Numbered from the stretch's first letter, positions 17,301-24,411 are shown. The stretch: 32,717 nt of DNA from Dehalococcoidales bacterium (GCA_022865485.1 JALHSZ010000030.1:1-32717); one strand, 5' to 3'. The notes: generated by a model from the letters alone, not told the origin. Numbers and translations are program-made.

Positions 17301-17791
17301 GTCCCTTCGCCAGCGTCATGCTGGAGGACCTCGACGGCCGGGTGGAGGTTATGGTCTGGCCCGATGTCTATGCCGGCACCCGGGAGCTCTGGCAGGAAGG
17401 CACTATAGTGCTGGTGGAAGGCAAGGTGAGGGTCCGAAATGACCGGTTGCAGCTTAGCTGCGATAACGTGCGCCGCTACCAGCCCGAAGCCGCCCCTGAA
17501 AAAGCCCGGCCCGAGGCGGAGAAGCCCAAAGCCCCCGCGCCCAAGAGCCGCCTGACCATAAGCATCAAGCAGACCGAGAATATCGACAACGATGTCGCCT
17601 GCCTGAATAAATTGGTCGATACCCTGAGGGTCTTCCCCGGGGAGGACGAGGTCAACATGTGCGTCGTCAACGGGGATAGGGTGGTCAACCTCAAGCTCTC
17701 CAATATATACACCGAATACTGCCCCGAGCTGCACCAGCGCCTGGTGGAGCTGGTGGGGGAGGCGGGGCTGAAGGTGGTGACCAGTGGCTGA
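14309..17791 (+). CDS. dnaE: DNA polymerase III subunit alpha, DnaE1 type
   Basis: DnaE is the replicative polymerase subunit. The N-terminal PHP domain keeps its metal motifs (HLHVHTQYSLLDG, ITDHGVMYGA), so it may support proofreading or structure. The catalytic aspartates are D391, D393 (PDIDLDF) and D548 (KMDFLGL). The fingers region with GVIVYQEQVL and the HhH area near residues 800-860 (IEVLPPDVN, FGLNAIKNVG) follow. An OB fold sits near 960-1050 (ILVAGMVASV, VMVWPDVY). After a Pro/Lys/Glu linker there is a C-terminal domain of about 90 residues. The total of 1160 is normal. The 3' end overlaps radC by 8 bases. Confidence 0.97.
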   Translation: MFSHLHVHTQYSLLDGMGRISQLVERAKEMGMESLAITDHGVMYGAIEFYLAAREAGIKPIIGCEVYLAPNSRLSRNASDKSNYHLVLLAKNQTGYRNLIQLTTRAQLEGFYYRPRVDKELLERYHQGLIALSACIAGEVPRLILSGRLEEAKQAALWYKETFGDFYLEIQRHPIPELEQVNQHLIAMSQELDIPLVATNDVHYVNREDASAHDLLLCIGTNSSILDQKRIKMAGDFYYLKSPEEMAALYQDIPQALENTERIAEMCNLKLEFDRLHLPEIALPEGKTADQVLADLCHHSLANYYPDPSPEIKQRLDYELEVIKQTQFANYLLVVWDIISFAKERKILFGVRGSAAASIILRCLGITEVDPIENKLVFERFLNLERQEMPDIDLDFEDSRRDEVIAYVSEKYGKDHVAQIITFGTLGARAALRDVGRALGMAYGDVDRVARLVPFRPGITLERALEENSELRAIYGEDKIIRKLVDSAQRLEGIARHASTHAAGVVISKQPLTSYVPLQRASRGDGETTVMTQFSMEDIARIGLLKMDFLGLANLTILGRAKEIIAQSRGVDVDLHNIPMDDAKTFELLSSGETVGVFQLEGAGMRRYIKELKPSNFGDIAAMIALYRPGPMEHIPTFIKAKHGLEPIHYPHPTLASILEETYGVIVYQEQVLFIVQALAGYSLGQADIFRKAMGKKIAAVMKKEERNFMSGAREMGYSSQVAEEVFALIEPFAGYAFNKAHSFSYALIAYQTAYLKANYPAEYITAFLITHADQQDKVATAVAECRRLGIEVLPPDVNRSQVDFSIEPQGESGTTAIRFGLNAIKNVGVGAVEPLVAERNKGGEFESIDDLCRRTDLRSLNRRAMESLIKAGAFDSLGDRGALLASVGRIQSLAQREQHLRETGQSTMFDLWGESMPTPVPSLELETAEISTKDKLDWERELMGVYLSEHPFAAFAAKVAAENTVLCGHVDAELVGQTILVAGMVASVHQSFTRDRRPFASVMLEDLDGRVEVMVWPDVYAGTRELWQEGTIVLVEGKVRVRNDRLQLSCDNVRRYQPEAAPEKARPEAEKPKAPAPKSRLTISIKQTENIDNDVACLNKLVDTLRVFPGEDEVNMCVVNGDRVVNLKLSNIYTEYCPELHQRLVELVGEAGLKVVTSG

Positions 17792-18584
17792 GCCGGGGAG
17801 CGGGAAAGAGGCGCCGGCGGGACACCGCAAGAGATTGCGGGAGAAGTTCATCAGGTCGGGGCTGGCCGGCTTTCACGACTATGAACTCGTCGAGCTGCTG
17901 CTTACCCTGGGCTCGCCGCGCAAGGACTGTAAGCCGCAGGCGAAAGAAGCCATAAAGAGATTCAAGACGCTGAGGGGGGTGCTATCGGCTTCGCCCGAGG
18001 AATTGCAGCAGATAGACGGCATCGGGCCTCATAACGCCCTGGGCATCAAGCTGGTATCCGAAGTAGCCCGGGAGTTTCTCAAGCAAAAGATTGTGGCTAA
18101 GCCCGCCTATAAGTCGGCGCGGGAGATTTTCGATTACCTCTACCACTCCATGCGCGACCTCAAGAAGGAGGTCTTCAAGGTTATCTACCTAAACAGCCAG
18201 AGCCAGATTATCGATATCGCCGACATCGCCCAAGGTACGGTGGACAAGGGGATGGTCTCCCCCCGCCAGGTGATGGAGAGCGCCATAAAGCATAACGCTG
18301 TGTCGCTGATTCTCGCCCACAACCACCCTTCGGGCAACCCCGAGCCCAGCCAGAGCGACGAGCAGATAACCAGGGACCTGGTCTTTGCCGGGGGCATTAT
18401 GCAGATAAGGGTCCTGGACCATATCGTCATCGGCGAGAATAGATACTACAGCTTCGCCGTGGAGGGGCTAATCGAGAAATACGAGGGGGACTTCCTGGAC
18501 CTTAAGCTTAAGGGGGTATCCGAGGCGAAACGGAGGCTTTACCGCGCTAAAGTATTGCCCCCCGAGCTTCACTGGCGCCCCTGA
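17784..18584 (+). CDS. radC: RadC/JAB-domain protein (UPF0758)
   Basis: The 266-residue protein has an N-terminal helix-hairpin-helix-like region (ELVELLLTLGSPRKDCKPQA, EELQQIDGIGPHNALGIK) and the C-terminal JAMM metalloprotease-like domain with AHNHPSGNPEPSQSDEQIT, the zinc-binding HxHx7SxxD motif. Its biochemical role is unknown; the old link to RecA-dependent repair is not well supported. The GTG at 17784 lies within the end of dnaE, so the two genes are likely translated from one message. A longer C-terminal tail (LKLKGVSEAKRRLYRAK) extends beyond the usual end of the domain. Confidence 0.93.
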   Translation: MAEPGSGKEAPAGHRKRLREKFIRSGLAGFHDYELVELLLTLGSPRKDCKPQAKEAIKRFKTLRGVLSASPEELQQIDGIGPHNALGIKLVSEVAREFLKQKIVAKPAYKSAREIFDYLYHSMRDLKKEVFKVIYLNSQSQIIDIADIAQGTVDKGMVSPRQVMESAIKHNAVSLILAHNHPSGNPEPSQSDEQITRDLVFAGGIMQIRVLDHIVIGENRYYSFAVEGLIEKYEGDFLDLKLKGVSEAKRRLYRAKVLPPELHWRP

Positions 18585-18631
18585 CTAAAAAAGGGCGATA
18601 ACAGAAACTAACCTTTTGCCGCTGCCATCGT

Positions 18632-18637
18632 TATAAT
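18632..18637 (+). promoter_or_regulatory. -10 box of the chagasin-like lipoprotein gene
   Basis: TATAAT matches consensus and lies 41 bases before the ATG at 18679, leaving room for the GAGGAGG site. The -35 region is poor. Confidence 0.45.
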
Positions 18638-18678
18638 AGAGTGGAAAGATAAAGAGCAAATTAATTGAGGAGGACGCG

Positions 18679-19065
18679 ATGAAAAGAGTTTTGCTTTTGG
18701 TCACCCTGGTGGTGTTGACTCTTGGTCTGGTGGCGGGGTGCGTGGGGGTTAAGACCTACAAGAATGTCGGGGAGGATATAAAAATCGGCGTGGGCCAGGA
18801 GTTTATTATCGCCCTCGGCTCCAACCCCACTACCGGTTACAGCTGGCAGGCAAGCTACGACGAGAGCATGCTGGAGCTGGTCGGCGGCGAGCCCACTTAT
18901 GAGGCGGAGGAGACAGGCGACGATGTCGTCGGCGCTGGTGGTATCGAGAGCTTCCAGTTCCGGGCGCTGGAGGTTGGGGAGACCGAGATAACCCTGACCT
19001 ATGCGCAGCCCTGGGAGGGCGGCGGAGTGGACGAGACCAAGGTATTTACCGTTGTTATCGAATAA
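18679..19065 (+). CDS. Chagasin-like (inhibitor I42 family) lipoprotein
   Basis: A lipoprotein signal peptide is clear: MKRVLLLVTLVVLTLGLVAG with the lipid-attachment cysteine at C21. The mature part contains the chagasin loop NPTTGYSW (residues 53-62 region), the second loop area VVGAGGIESFQFRA, and the third ALEVGETEITLTYAQPWE. Chagasin-family proteins inhibit papain-like cysteine peptidases. A surface-anchored version could protect against host or competitor proteases or control a secreted one, which is inference. The ATG has GAGGAGG six bases ahead, and a TATAAT stands upstream. It is likely a separate unit from dnaE-radC. Confidence 0.9.
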   Translation: MKRVLLLVTLVVLTLGLVAGCVGVKTYKNVGEDIKIGVGQEFIIALGSNPTTGYSWQASYDESMLELVGGEPTYEAEETGDDVVGAGGIESFQFRALEVGETEITLTYAQPWEGGGVDETKVFTVVIE

Positions 19066-19072
19066 CCTTTGA

Positions 19073-19573
19073 TTAGCGATGAGCTTCCAGGCGGAGCAGG
19101 GACTTTTTCATCCCCACCCCACCGCTGTAGCCGCCGAGCCCGACATCGCTAACCACCCGGTGGCAGGGAATGATAACGGGCAGGCAGTTCCGGGCCAGGG
19201 CCTGCCCCACCGCCCGCGCCGCCCCGATTTTACCCAATCTTTCGGCTATCCAGCCGTAGCTCCTGGTTTCCCCGTAGGGGATGAGACGGGTAAGCCGCCA
19301 GACCTGGCGCTGGAAAGGGGTGGCTGAGGAGAGGTCGAGCTCGTCGGGGAAGTCTACCCGCTGCCCGGCAAAATAAGCCCTGAGGCGTTCTATTGTCTCA
19401 CGAAAGGGTTTTTCGGAACGTGTGGCTGACTTTAGCCTCTCACCCAGCAAGCGCTCGGCTTCCCGGGCGGAGGATTGGGGCGGGGTGGCGGCGAGCAGTC
19501 CCGAATCAGAGCCCAATATCCCCACCCAGCCCATAGCGGTATTGAAAATGGTGTAGTATAGTTCCCTTACCAT
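19073..19573 (-). CDS. ogt: Methylated-DNA--protein-cysteine S-methyltransferase
   Basis: The protein repairs O6-alkylguanine by transferring the alkyl group to its own cysteine. The active-site motif is IIPCHRVV with C137. Other family features are ATPFQRQVWRLTRLIPYGET, the RAVGQALARNCLPV helix with the arginine-finger region, and the late GGYSGGVGMKKSLLRLE. The 166-residue length matches the Ogt/MGMT type without an Ada domain. It is convergent with the chagasin-like gene (7-base gap). Confidence 0.95.
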   Translation of the reverse strand: MVRELYYTIFNTAMGWVGILGSDSGLLAATPPQSSAREAERLLGERLKSATRSEKPFRETIERLRAYFAGQRVDFPDELDLSSATPFQRQVWRLTRLIPYGETRSYGWIAERLGKIGAARAVGQALARNCLPVIIPCHRVVSDVGLGGYSGGVGMKKSLLRLEAHR

Positions 19574-19598
19574 AAGCGACAGCGGCTAATGAGGAAGG

Positions 19599-19883
19599 TT
19601 AAGACCGGCTCGGTTGCCTTCGCTTTGGTTGCCTTCGCCGTTGTAGATAAGCTGCCAGGAAGATAAAGACAGCACCCAGGACGATACAAACTAATATCTT
19701 AATTATTCTCGGTATGTCCATGGTCAGGAAGAAGGCAAGGGTGAATATGCCAGAAAGGGAGGAAAGCCAATACATCACTACATGGGCCTTAATCGCCTTT
19801 ATCTTGGCTGCCCGGTAGATTATCCAGCCGATAAGAGCCAGCAATAAAAGTATAGCTAAAAATATAACTAGACCTATCATCAT
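19599..19883 (-). CDS. Small membrane protein, unknown (94 aa)
   Basis: I do not recognise this protein. It has one long hydrophobic N-terminal segment (IGLVIFLAILLLLALIGWII), then two more (YWLSSLSGIFTLAFFL, ILVCIVLGAVFIFLAAYL), and a basic C-terminal tail (QRRRQPKRRQPS). The tail contains a near-repeat of QPKRRQPS type. It starts two bases after the stop of a 57-residue membrane ORF and belongs to the same three-gene group. Confidence 0.75.
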   Translation of the reverse strand: MMIGLVIFLAILLLLALIGWIIYRAAKIKAIKAHVVMYWLSSLSGIFTLAFFLTMDIPRIIKILVCIVLGAVFIFLAAYLQRRRQPKRRQPSRS

Positions 19884-19887
19884 ATAT

Positions 19888-20061
19888 TCACCAGCCTATT
19901 TTCTCAAAGTATTTCCCCAGGAAGCCGAGCACGCCCACTATCAGAAAGAGGCAAACCAGCCTCCCCGGCTCGGAGAGGTATTTCACATACTCTACCGCTA
20001 GATAGCCTATGCCGGAGATACACAGCAATACGCCGAAGCCATATAAAATATAAGTCCTCAT
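19888..20061 (-). CDS. Small membrane protein, unknown (57 aa)
   Basis: This short ORF reads MRTYILYGFGVLLCISGIGY at its N-terminus and has two hydrophobic segments (about residues 5-22 and 35-50) with a charged middle (VEYVKYLSEPGR) and an aromatic C-terminus. It ends 4 bases before the start of the 94-residue gene and begins 16 bases after the 175-residue gene ends. The close packing, same strand and matching membrane character support a real gene. The ribosome binding site is weak. The function is unknown. Confidence 0.65.
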   Translation of the reverse strand: MRTYILYGFGVLLCISGIGYLAVEYVKYLSEPGRLVCLFLIVGVLGFLGKYFEKIGW

Positions 20062-20077
20062 CTTCTTAATCCCGTTA

Positions 20078-20605
20078 TCACTCTATGATTAAGGAAGGTG
20101 GCACACTATCTCTGTAGTACTCCTCAGGATAATAGAAATCCACCACTATCCTTCTTGTCACCTCTCCCCAGCTAATTTTTATCGTATACTGGTTGGATGT
20201 ACCAGCTACAGGCTCTTCTAACTCCTCGGCTGATAGTTCCCACTCCGCTATTGCCTTATCAAACGGCCCTATGGATTTTTCTTCAGAAAACAGGTCAAAG
20301 AGCTTTTCGTTCTCCTGCCATACTGATGCCTGAACCAGAGTGGAATAAGAGGCAAAGCGGCGGTTATCAATTTCATAGCGGAAGGATACATTCTGCCCCC
20401 ACTCTGCTGATATGTAGTAATCGATTTCGTATCCGGCAGGGGCGTCACGCTGAGGCAGCCAGTAATCAGGCTCTATTATCTGTTCCTGCTCGCCGACGGT
20501 TACATAGGTGGTATCGTAGATGCCCATATAGCCATCAACAAAGAATATGGCGATAAGGGCAAGGAAGCAAGCCAGAGCCAGATATAAGAATATGTTTTTT
20601 CGCAT
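20078..20605 (-). CDS. Signal-anchored extracytoplasmic protein, unknown (175 aa)
   Basis: I do not recognise this family. An N-terminal hydrophobic segment (IFLYLALACFLALIAIFFVD) anchors or exports it. The rest is soluble, rich in Glu, Tyr and Trp, and has a beta-rich appearance (YVTVGEQEQIIE, YYISAEWGQNVSFRYEIDNR, TIKISWGEVTRRIVVDFYYP). The first gene of a three-gene membrane module, it has TATAAT only 7 bases before the ATG. It contains no cysteine in the mature part. Confidence 0.8.
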   Translation of the reverse strand: MRKNIFLYLALACFLALIAIFFVDGYMGIYDTTYVTVGEQEQIIEPDYWLPQRDAPAGYEIDYYISAEWGQNVSFRYEIDNRRFASYSTLVQASVWQENEKLFDLFSEEKSIGPFDKAIAEWELSAEELEEPVAGTSNQYTIKISWGEVTRRIVVDFYYPEEYYRDSVPPSLIIE

Positions 20606-20612
20606 TGGCTAT

Positions 20613-20618
20613 ATTATA
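20613..20618 (-). promoter_or_regulatory. -10 box of the membrane module, leaderless spacing
   Basis: TATAAT on the minus strand ends 7 bases before the ATG at 20605. Transcription would then begin at or next to the A of the start codon. The -35 region (TGTTTT or similar) is weak. Confidence 0.5.
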
Positions 20619-20654
20619 TCATAGGGGCAAGTAAAAAACACCAGCCTCAGATTT

Positions 20655-21191
20655 TTAGCCCATCTCGGGCTCGATAAGCCCGTAGTTGCCGTCGTGGCGG
20701 CGGTAGAGCAGGTTGAGCTCCTCGCTTTCGGCGTTAAAGAAGAGGAATAAGGCGTGCCCCAGGAGCTCCATCTGGTCGATGGCTTCGGCGGCCGACATCG
20801 GTTTGACGGCCAAGCGCTTGACCTTGACCACCTTGCCCATGGGCGGAGCCTCTTCCTTAAGTTCGTCCCTGGCCAGCGAGCTGCCCTTGCCTTTCTCGTA
20901 GAGCTTGCCCTTGTAGCGCTCAATCTGCCGATTGATGACCGCCGCCACTTTATCAATCGCCGTGGGCAGGTCTTCCCCCCGCTCCGCCCCCCGGAGCAGG
21001 GTGCCGTGGCTATCTATGGTTAGCTGGACGACGAAGTGCTGGTTGGCCGCCCTGGTCTTTTCCCGGGCGATTTCCACCTTGTATTCCAGGATATCGGGCA
21101 GGTGGCGCCCCAGTTTGCCCAGCTTGTTTTCGATGAGCTGGCGCACGGTGGGGGTTAGTTCTATGTTTTTAGCCGTTATCTGTAGCTCCAT
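20655..21191 (-). CDS. hpf: Ribosome hibernation-promoting factor, long form
   Basis: Long HPF binds the 30S subunit and dimerises ribosomes in resting cells. The N-terminal S30AE domain (ELQITAKNIELTPTVRQLIE, residues 1-100) and the C-terminal dimerisation domain (VVKVKRLAVKPMSAAEAIDQ, then FFNAESEELNLLYRRHDGNY, residues about 118-178) are both present, joined by a charged linker. The length of 178 is typical. Its Shine-Dalgarno sequence, GGAGGGTG, overlaps the stop codon of comF, so the two genes are translationally linked. Confidence 0.96.
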   Translation of the reverse strand: MELQITAKNIELTPTVRQLIENKLGKLGRHLPDILEYKVEIAREKTRAANQHFVVQLTIDSHGTLLRGAERGEDLPTAIDKVAAVINRQIERYKGKLYEKGKGSSLARDELKEEAPPMGKVVKVKRLAVKPMSAAEAIDQMELLGHALFLFFNAESEELNLLYRRHDGNYGLIEPEMG

Positions 21192-21195
21192 CTTT

Positions 21196-21927
21196 TCACC
21201 CTCCTAGCGCTGGTTCCTTTATCTCTTTAGCGAGCACCAGACCCCATACCGAGCTTGCCCCCGACTCTTTCAGCGCCCGGGCGCAGGCATCGAGGGTTGC
21301 CCCCGAGGTGGCGACGTCGTCGATGAGCAGGACCTGTTTTGCTTCCAGGCGGCGGTCGCGGCAGGCAAAGGCGTCGGCGACGTTGCTGCGCCGCTCGTCC
21401 ACGCTGGGGGTCCGCGTCTGGGGGGTGGTGTAGCGTTCCCTTACCAGGCAGTCATCGACTAGCGGTAAGCCGCTGAGCCTGGACAGCTCCAGGGCCAGCA
21501 GGCGGGACTGGTTATAGCCCCTTTCCCGCAGGCGCTTGTGGTGCAGCGGCACCGGCACTAATACCTCTCCGGGGAGGGGATTGGCTGCCAGGTAATCGCC
21601 CAGCCACCGGCCGAGTAACGCCGCCATAGCCCTGAGGTTGTTATACTTTAGCCCGTGGATAGCCTGGCGGATGGCGCCGTCAAATTTAAAGGGGGCGCGG
21701 ATGCCGTCTATCGACGCCTGCCAGCCGACGCAGACGGGACAGATTACGGCGTTGAGCTGGGGCCGACCGCAGCGGGGGCAGAGGGGAGGCGTAATGCGGG
21801 CTAGCGACTTGAGGCAGGCAGAACAGATAAAATCCCCCTCCCTTCCACAGCCAACGCACCAGCGTGGAAACAACAGGTCGAGTGCTATCCCCTTGAGTTT
21901 GGTTAACTGAGGGAGCACCTTCCGCAC
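21196..21927 (-). CDS. ComF-family phosphoribosyltransferase
   Basis: ComF-like proteins combine an N-terminal zinc-binding region with a phosphoribosyltransferase domain and are linked to DNA uptake in competent bacteria. Here CVGCGREGDFICSACL, then PPLCPRCGRPQLNAVICPVC give the zinc-binding cysteines. PVPLHHKRLRERGYNQSRLL and the PRPP motif VLLIDDVATSGATLDACARA follow. The start is a GTG at 21925-21927. The protein is full length at 243 residues. No other competence genes are in the window, so uptake remains unproven. Confidence 0.92.
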   Translation of the reverse strand: MRKVLPQLTKLKGIALDLLFPRWCVGCGREGDFICSACLKSLARITPPLCPRCGRPQLNAVICPVCVGWQASIDGIRAPFKFDGAIRQAIHGLKYNNLRAMAALLGRWLGDYLAANPLPGEVLVPVPLHHKRLRERGYNQSRLLALELSRLSGLPLVDDCLVRERYTTPQTRTPSVDERRSNVADAFACRDRRLEAKQVLLIDDVATSGATLDACARALKESGASSVWGLVLAKEIKEPALGG

Positions 21928-21957
21928 CAGCCTAATTCGGGGTAACGGGCCTGGGTT

Positions 21958-22170
21958 TTAGCGGGCGCGCGGGGTGTGAAGCGTCCCGCTTATGATGGGT
22001 TCGTTGACATAAACGTCACCGTTCCTGATTTTAAGGTTGAAACCGCAATCGGGATTGGTGCAAACCCACGCTTTGTAATGAATGGCTGCCCCCTGACTGC
22101 CAAAGTCGGACAGGGGCACCAGCTCTCCAGAATTGCATTTCAAGCATTTGGGGAAATTAGATTGTTCCAT
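21958..22170 (-). CDS. Zinc-ribbon-like small protein, unknown (70 aa)
   Basis: Four cysteines in two pairs (FPKCLKCNSGE near residue 10, VCTNPDCGF near 40) suggest a zinc ribbon. The rest (NLKIRNGDVYVNEP) is strand-like. The function is unknown, perhaps nucleic-acid or protein binding. The start codon has GGAGGAGG seven bases ahead. It has its own promoter within the end of thpR, so it need not be read with the upstream genes. Confidence 0.75.
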   Translation of the reverse strand: MEQSNFPKCLKCNSGELVPLSDFGSQGAAIHYKAWVCTNPDCGFNLKIRNGDVYVNEPIISGTLHTPRAR

Positions 22171-22205
22171 GAAGTCCTCCTCCCAACCAAAATGGAATCT
22201 TATGC

Positions 22206-22234
22206 AGTATACACTATGCTTTTGCCGTTGGCAA
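22206..22234 (-). promoter_or_regulatory. Promoter of the zinc-ribbon gene, inside the thpR end
   Basis: On the minus strand TTGCCA (22229-22234) and TATACT (22206-22211) are separated by exactly 17 bases. The predicted start is near 22199, about 29 bases before the ATG at 22170. The -35 box lies inside the last codons of thpR. Confidence 0.55.
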
Positions 22235-22816
22235 GGGCTGGTCCAGCGCCGCCGAGCTTATCCGGGTGTAGATGGGGCCCTCCCTGGTGAGCTGGCTCTT
22301 CATCAGGTTGACGGCTTCCACCATAAAGCTGTGGGCGGCCTCGAATTTGGTTTCGGCGATAAGCTGCCCCAGCCTGGCTCGTTCGTCGGGCGTTGCCTGG
22401 TCGCGAACTCGTGCCAGGGTTAGCTGGGGGGTGAAGCGCCTGCCCTCGGGGGGAAAGCCCAGCCCCTCAAGCCCGGACTCGATACGCTGCTGGAGGTGAG
22501 CCAGCTTAGCCACCTCCCCGCTCACCCCCACCCATACTATCTGCACCCGCCCGGGGTTGGGGAAAACACCTAATTCCCTGACTTCAAGAGAAAAATAAGA
22601 CGTCCCCTGCACCGCTTGGGTCATGGCGGCGGTTATTTCCTCCATCCTGTCCGCCGCCACGTTGCCCAGGAACTTCAATGTCAGGTGGATGTGGGTGGGG
22701 TCGACCCACTTGACCGGTGCCCGGCTGCCCGCTTTGAGTTGCGCCTGAAGCTCTCTAAGCCCCTTTTTTATCTCTTCGGGGAGCTCGATGGCGATAAAAC
22801 TGCGCACCTGTTCCAT
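22214..22816 (-). CDS. thpR: RNA 2',3'-cyclic phosphodiesterase (2H family), with an altered second motif
   Basis: ThpR belongs to the 2H phosphoesterase family, which opens 2',3'-cyclic phosphates and was first known as 2'-5' RNA ligase. The first HxT motif is intact (HIHLTLKFLG, H44, T46). The second reads RFTPQLTLARV, with Gln (Q131, codon CAG) where a catalytic histidine is expected. The rest, including VRSFIAIELPEEIKKGLREL at the start, matches the family and the 200-residue length is normal. A one-His enzyme may be inactive or bind without cleaving. The gene starts three bases after the stop of the TIM-barrel hydrolase. Confidence 0.93.
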   Translation of the reverse strand: MEQVRSFIAIELPEEIKKGLRELQAQLKAGSRAPVKWVDPTHIHLTLKFLGNVAADRMEEITAAMTQAVQGTSYFSLEVRELGVFPNPGRVQIVWVGVSGEVAKLAHLQQRIESGLEGLGFPPEGRRFTPQLTLARVRDQATPDERARLGQLIAETKFEAAHSFMVEAVNLMKSQLTREGPIYTRISSAALDQPLPTAKA

Positions 22817-22819
22817 AGT

Positions 22820-23671
22820 CTAGGACTCTTTTTCGATGCCGAGAAGCCTCAGGGCGTTGCCGGATAACATCAGGTCTTTGGTCTCCTGATTTAAGTCCAG
22901 CGCCTCAATCTCCCCGAGCAGGCGGCGCGGCGGCAGCAGGGGGTAGTCGCTGCCGAAGAGGACTTTGTCGGCACCCACCAGCTGGATAACCTGGTTATAG
23001 ACATCGGGGCTATAGAGAAAGGGAGAAGCGGCGGTGTCAAAATAGACGTTTTTCATCGCCTCTTTGACCTCGGGCATGAGGTTATAGAAGGGCAGCCCCC
23101 CGCCCCAGTGGGCGCAGACGATGGTCAGCTGGGGGTGGGCGGCGATAAAGGGGTAGAGTATGTCGGGGGTGATGCCTCCCTTGCCCTGGTATTTATGCCC
23201 CACCGGTTCCGAGGCGTGGGTGAGCAGGATGAGGCGGTGGTGGTTGAGCGCCTCGACGAAGGGGTCTATCACCATCTCGTCGGAGAGGTCGAATAGCTGT
23301 GTATCCGGTCTCATCTCGCCGACCCCTTTTAGCCCGGCCTGAGCGCAGCGCTCGATTTCGGCGACGGCGGCTTTAACGGATTGGGGCTGGACGGCACAGA
23401 AGCCGACCAGCCTCCGGGGGTAGCGGGCGACCGCGTCTATGATATAGTCGTTGGTTTCGACGCAAAGCTCGTGGGTCATCCAGCCGATGTTGAGGATGAC
23501 CGAGACATCGACCCCGCTTTTATCCATATCGGCGATGAGCTCGTCGGCGGTGGCTATTTTAGCCTCGGGGTTGGAGTAGAGAATAGCAAAGCAGGGGTCG
23601 CGCTCGACGTACTGACTGCGCTTCTTCTTTATCTCGGGTGGAAAGACATGGGTATGAAAGTCGACAGTCAC
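22820..23671 (-). CDS. Amidohydrolase-2 family TIM-barrel metal-dependent hydrolase
   Basis: This 283-residue protein belongs to the family that includes ACMSD and related decarboxylases and hydrolases. The metal motif is DFHTHVFPP near the N-terminus, with ILLTHASEP, IVCAHWGGGLPF and the late VLFGSDYPLLPPRRLL. The substrate is unknown. The start is GTG at 23669-23671. An extended -10 (TGCTATAAT) ends only 6 bases before it, so transcription likely begins at the start codon. It is the first gene of a unit leading into thpR. Confidence 0.9.
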   Translation of the reverse strand: MTVDFHTHVFPPEIKKKRSQYVERDPCFAILYSNPEAKIATADELIADMDKSGVDVSVILNIGWMTHELCVETNDYIIDAVARYPRRLVGFCAVQPQSVKAAVAEIERCAQAGLKGVGEMRPDTQLFDLSDEMVIDPFVEALNHHRLILLTHASEPVGHKYQGKGGITPDILYPFIAAHPQLTIVCAHWGGGLPFYNLMPEVKEAMKNVYFDTAASPFLYSPDVYNQVIQLVGADKVLFGSDYPLLPPRRLLGEIEALDLNQETKDLMLSGNALRLLGIEKES

Positions 23672-23677
23672 AGCCCG

Positions 23678-23686
23678 ATTATAGCA
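23678..23686 (-). promoter_or_regulatory. Promoter of the TIM-barrel hydrolase, extended -10, leaderless spacing
   Basis: TGCTATAAT on the minus strand, with the hexamer at 23678-23683, ends 6 bases before the GTG start. Transcription starting 7 bases after the -10 would begin on the G of GTG. Confidence 0.55.
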
Positions 23687-23717
23687 AACGCCCAGCAGGG
23701 CTTCAAGCGGCGAAGGG

Positions 23718-24392
23718 TTAGTCTTCCGTCGCTTCCTCTGCCTTTTCCGCGGCTTCCTTGCCCTCTTCGGTGACCTCTTCGGCGACCGCCTCTGCCTCGG
23801 CGGCTACCGCTTCGACGACCGCCTCTGCCTCAACCCTTACCTCGCTGACCTTGACCACCAGCTGGCCGGGTTCGTCCATAACGGTGACCCCGGGGCCGAG
23901 GACGATATCTCTGACGAAGATTGACTGATCCACCTCTTCCAGCGGGCTCAAGTCGACCTCAATCTGGGGCGGGAGGTCGTCGGGGAGGCACTCCACGCTC
24001 AAGCTGGTGAGGCTGTGGGATATGGTGCGCCCTTTTTCCTTCATGGCCGGGGCTTCGCCAACGAGGATGATAGGCACGTCCACCTTTATCTTCTCCGTCA
24101 TCTTCACCTCGTAGAAGTCAACGTGGAGCAGCCCTCCGCTACGGGGCTCTTTCTGGATTTCCCGGATGAAGACGCTGCGGGGTTTTTTGTCGCCTTCGAC
24201 GTCAAGGGCGATAAGCCGGGTCATGCCCGCCCGGGCTATCGTCCGTTGCAGGGTGGGGGTATCGCACTGCAGTGCCAGCGAATCGAGGCCGTGCCCGAAG
24301 AGGTGCGCCGGGGTGATGCTCTGGCGGCGTAGAAATCGGGTCTTCTTACCCACTATCTCTCTTTTGCTAGCCTTCAGTGTCAGTTTTTCCAT
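23718..24392 (-). CDS. rplY: 50S ribosomal protein L25, CTC/TL5 type
   Basis: L25 binds 5S rRNA in the large subunit. The long general-stress (CTC) form is seen: an N-terminal L25 domain (LTLKASKREIVGKKTRFLRR, then LLHVDFYEVKMTEKIKVDVP) and a C-terminal TL5 beta domain (SLSVECLPDDLPPQIEVDLS, VTVMDEPGQLVVKVSEVR). A tail of about 35 residues rich in Ala and Glu (VEAVAAEAEAVAEEVTEEGK) extends the protein to 224. The ribosome binding site is GAGGAGA. A 29-residue membrane ORF ends 19 bases upstream on the same strand. Confidence 0.96.
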   Translation of the reverse strand: MEKLTLKASKREIVGKKTRFLRRQSITPAHLFGHGLDSLALQCDTPTLQRTIARAGMTRLIALDVEGDKKPRSVFIREIQKEPRSGGLLHVDFYEVKMTEKIKVDVPIILVGEAPAMKEKGRTISHSLTSLSVECLPDDLPPQIEVDLSPLEEVDQSIFVRDIVLGPGVTVMDEPGQLVVKVSEVRVEAEAVVEAVAAEAEAVAEEVTEEGKEAAEKAEEATED

Positions 24393-24411
24393 CTGTCTCC
24401 TCTGCCCCCGT

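Noticed and set aside
18581-18605. Terminator after radC
   Set aside because: CGCCC and GGGCG could pair, but the loop is long and no T-tract follows on either strand.
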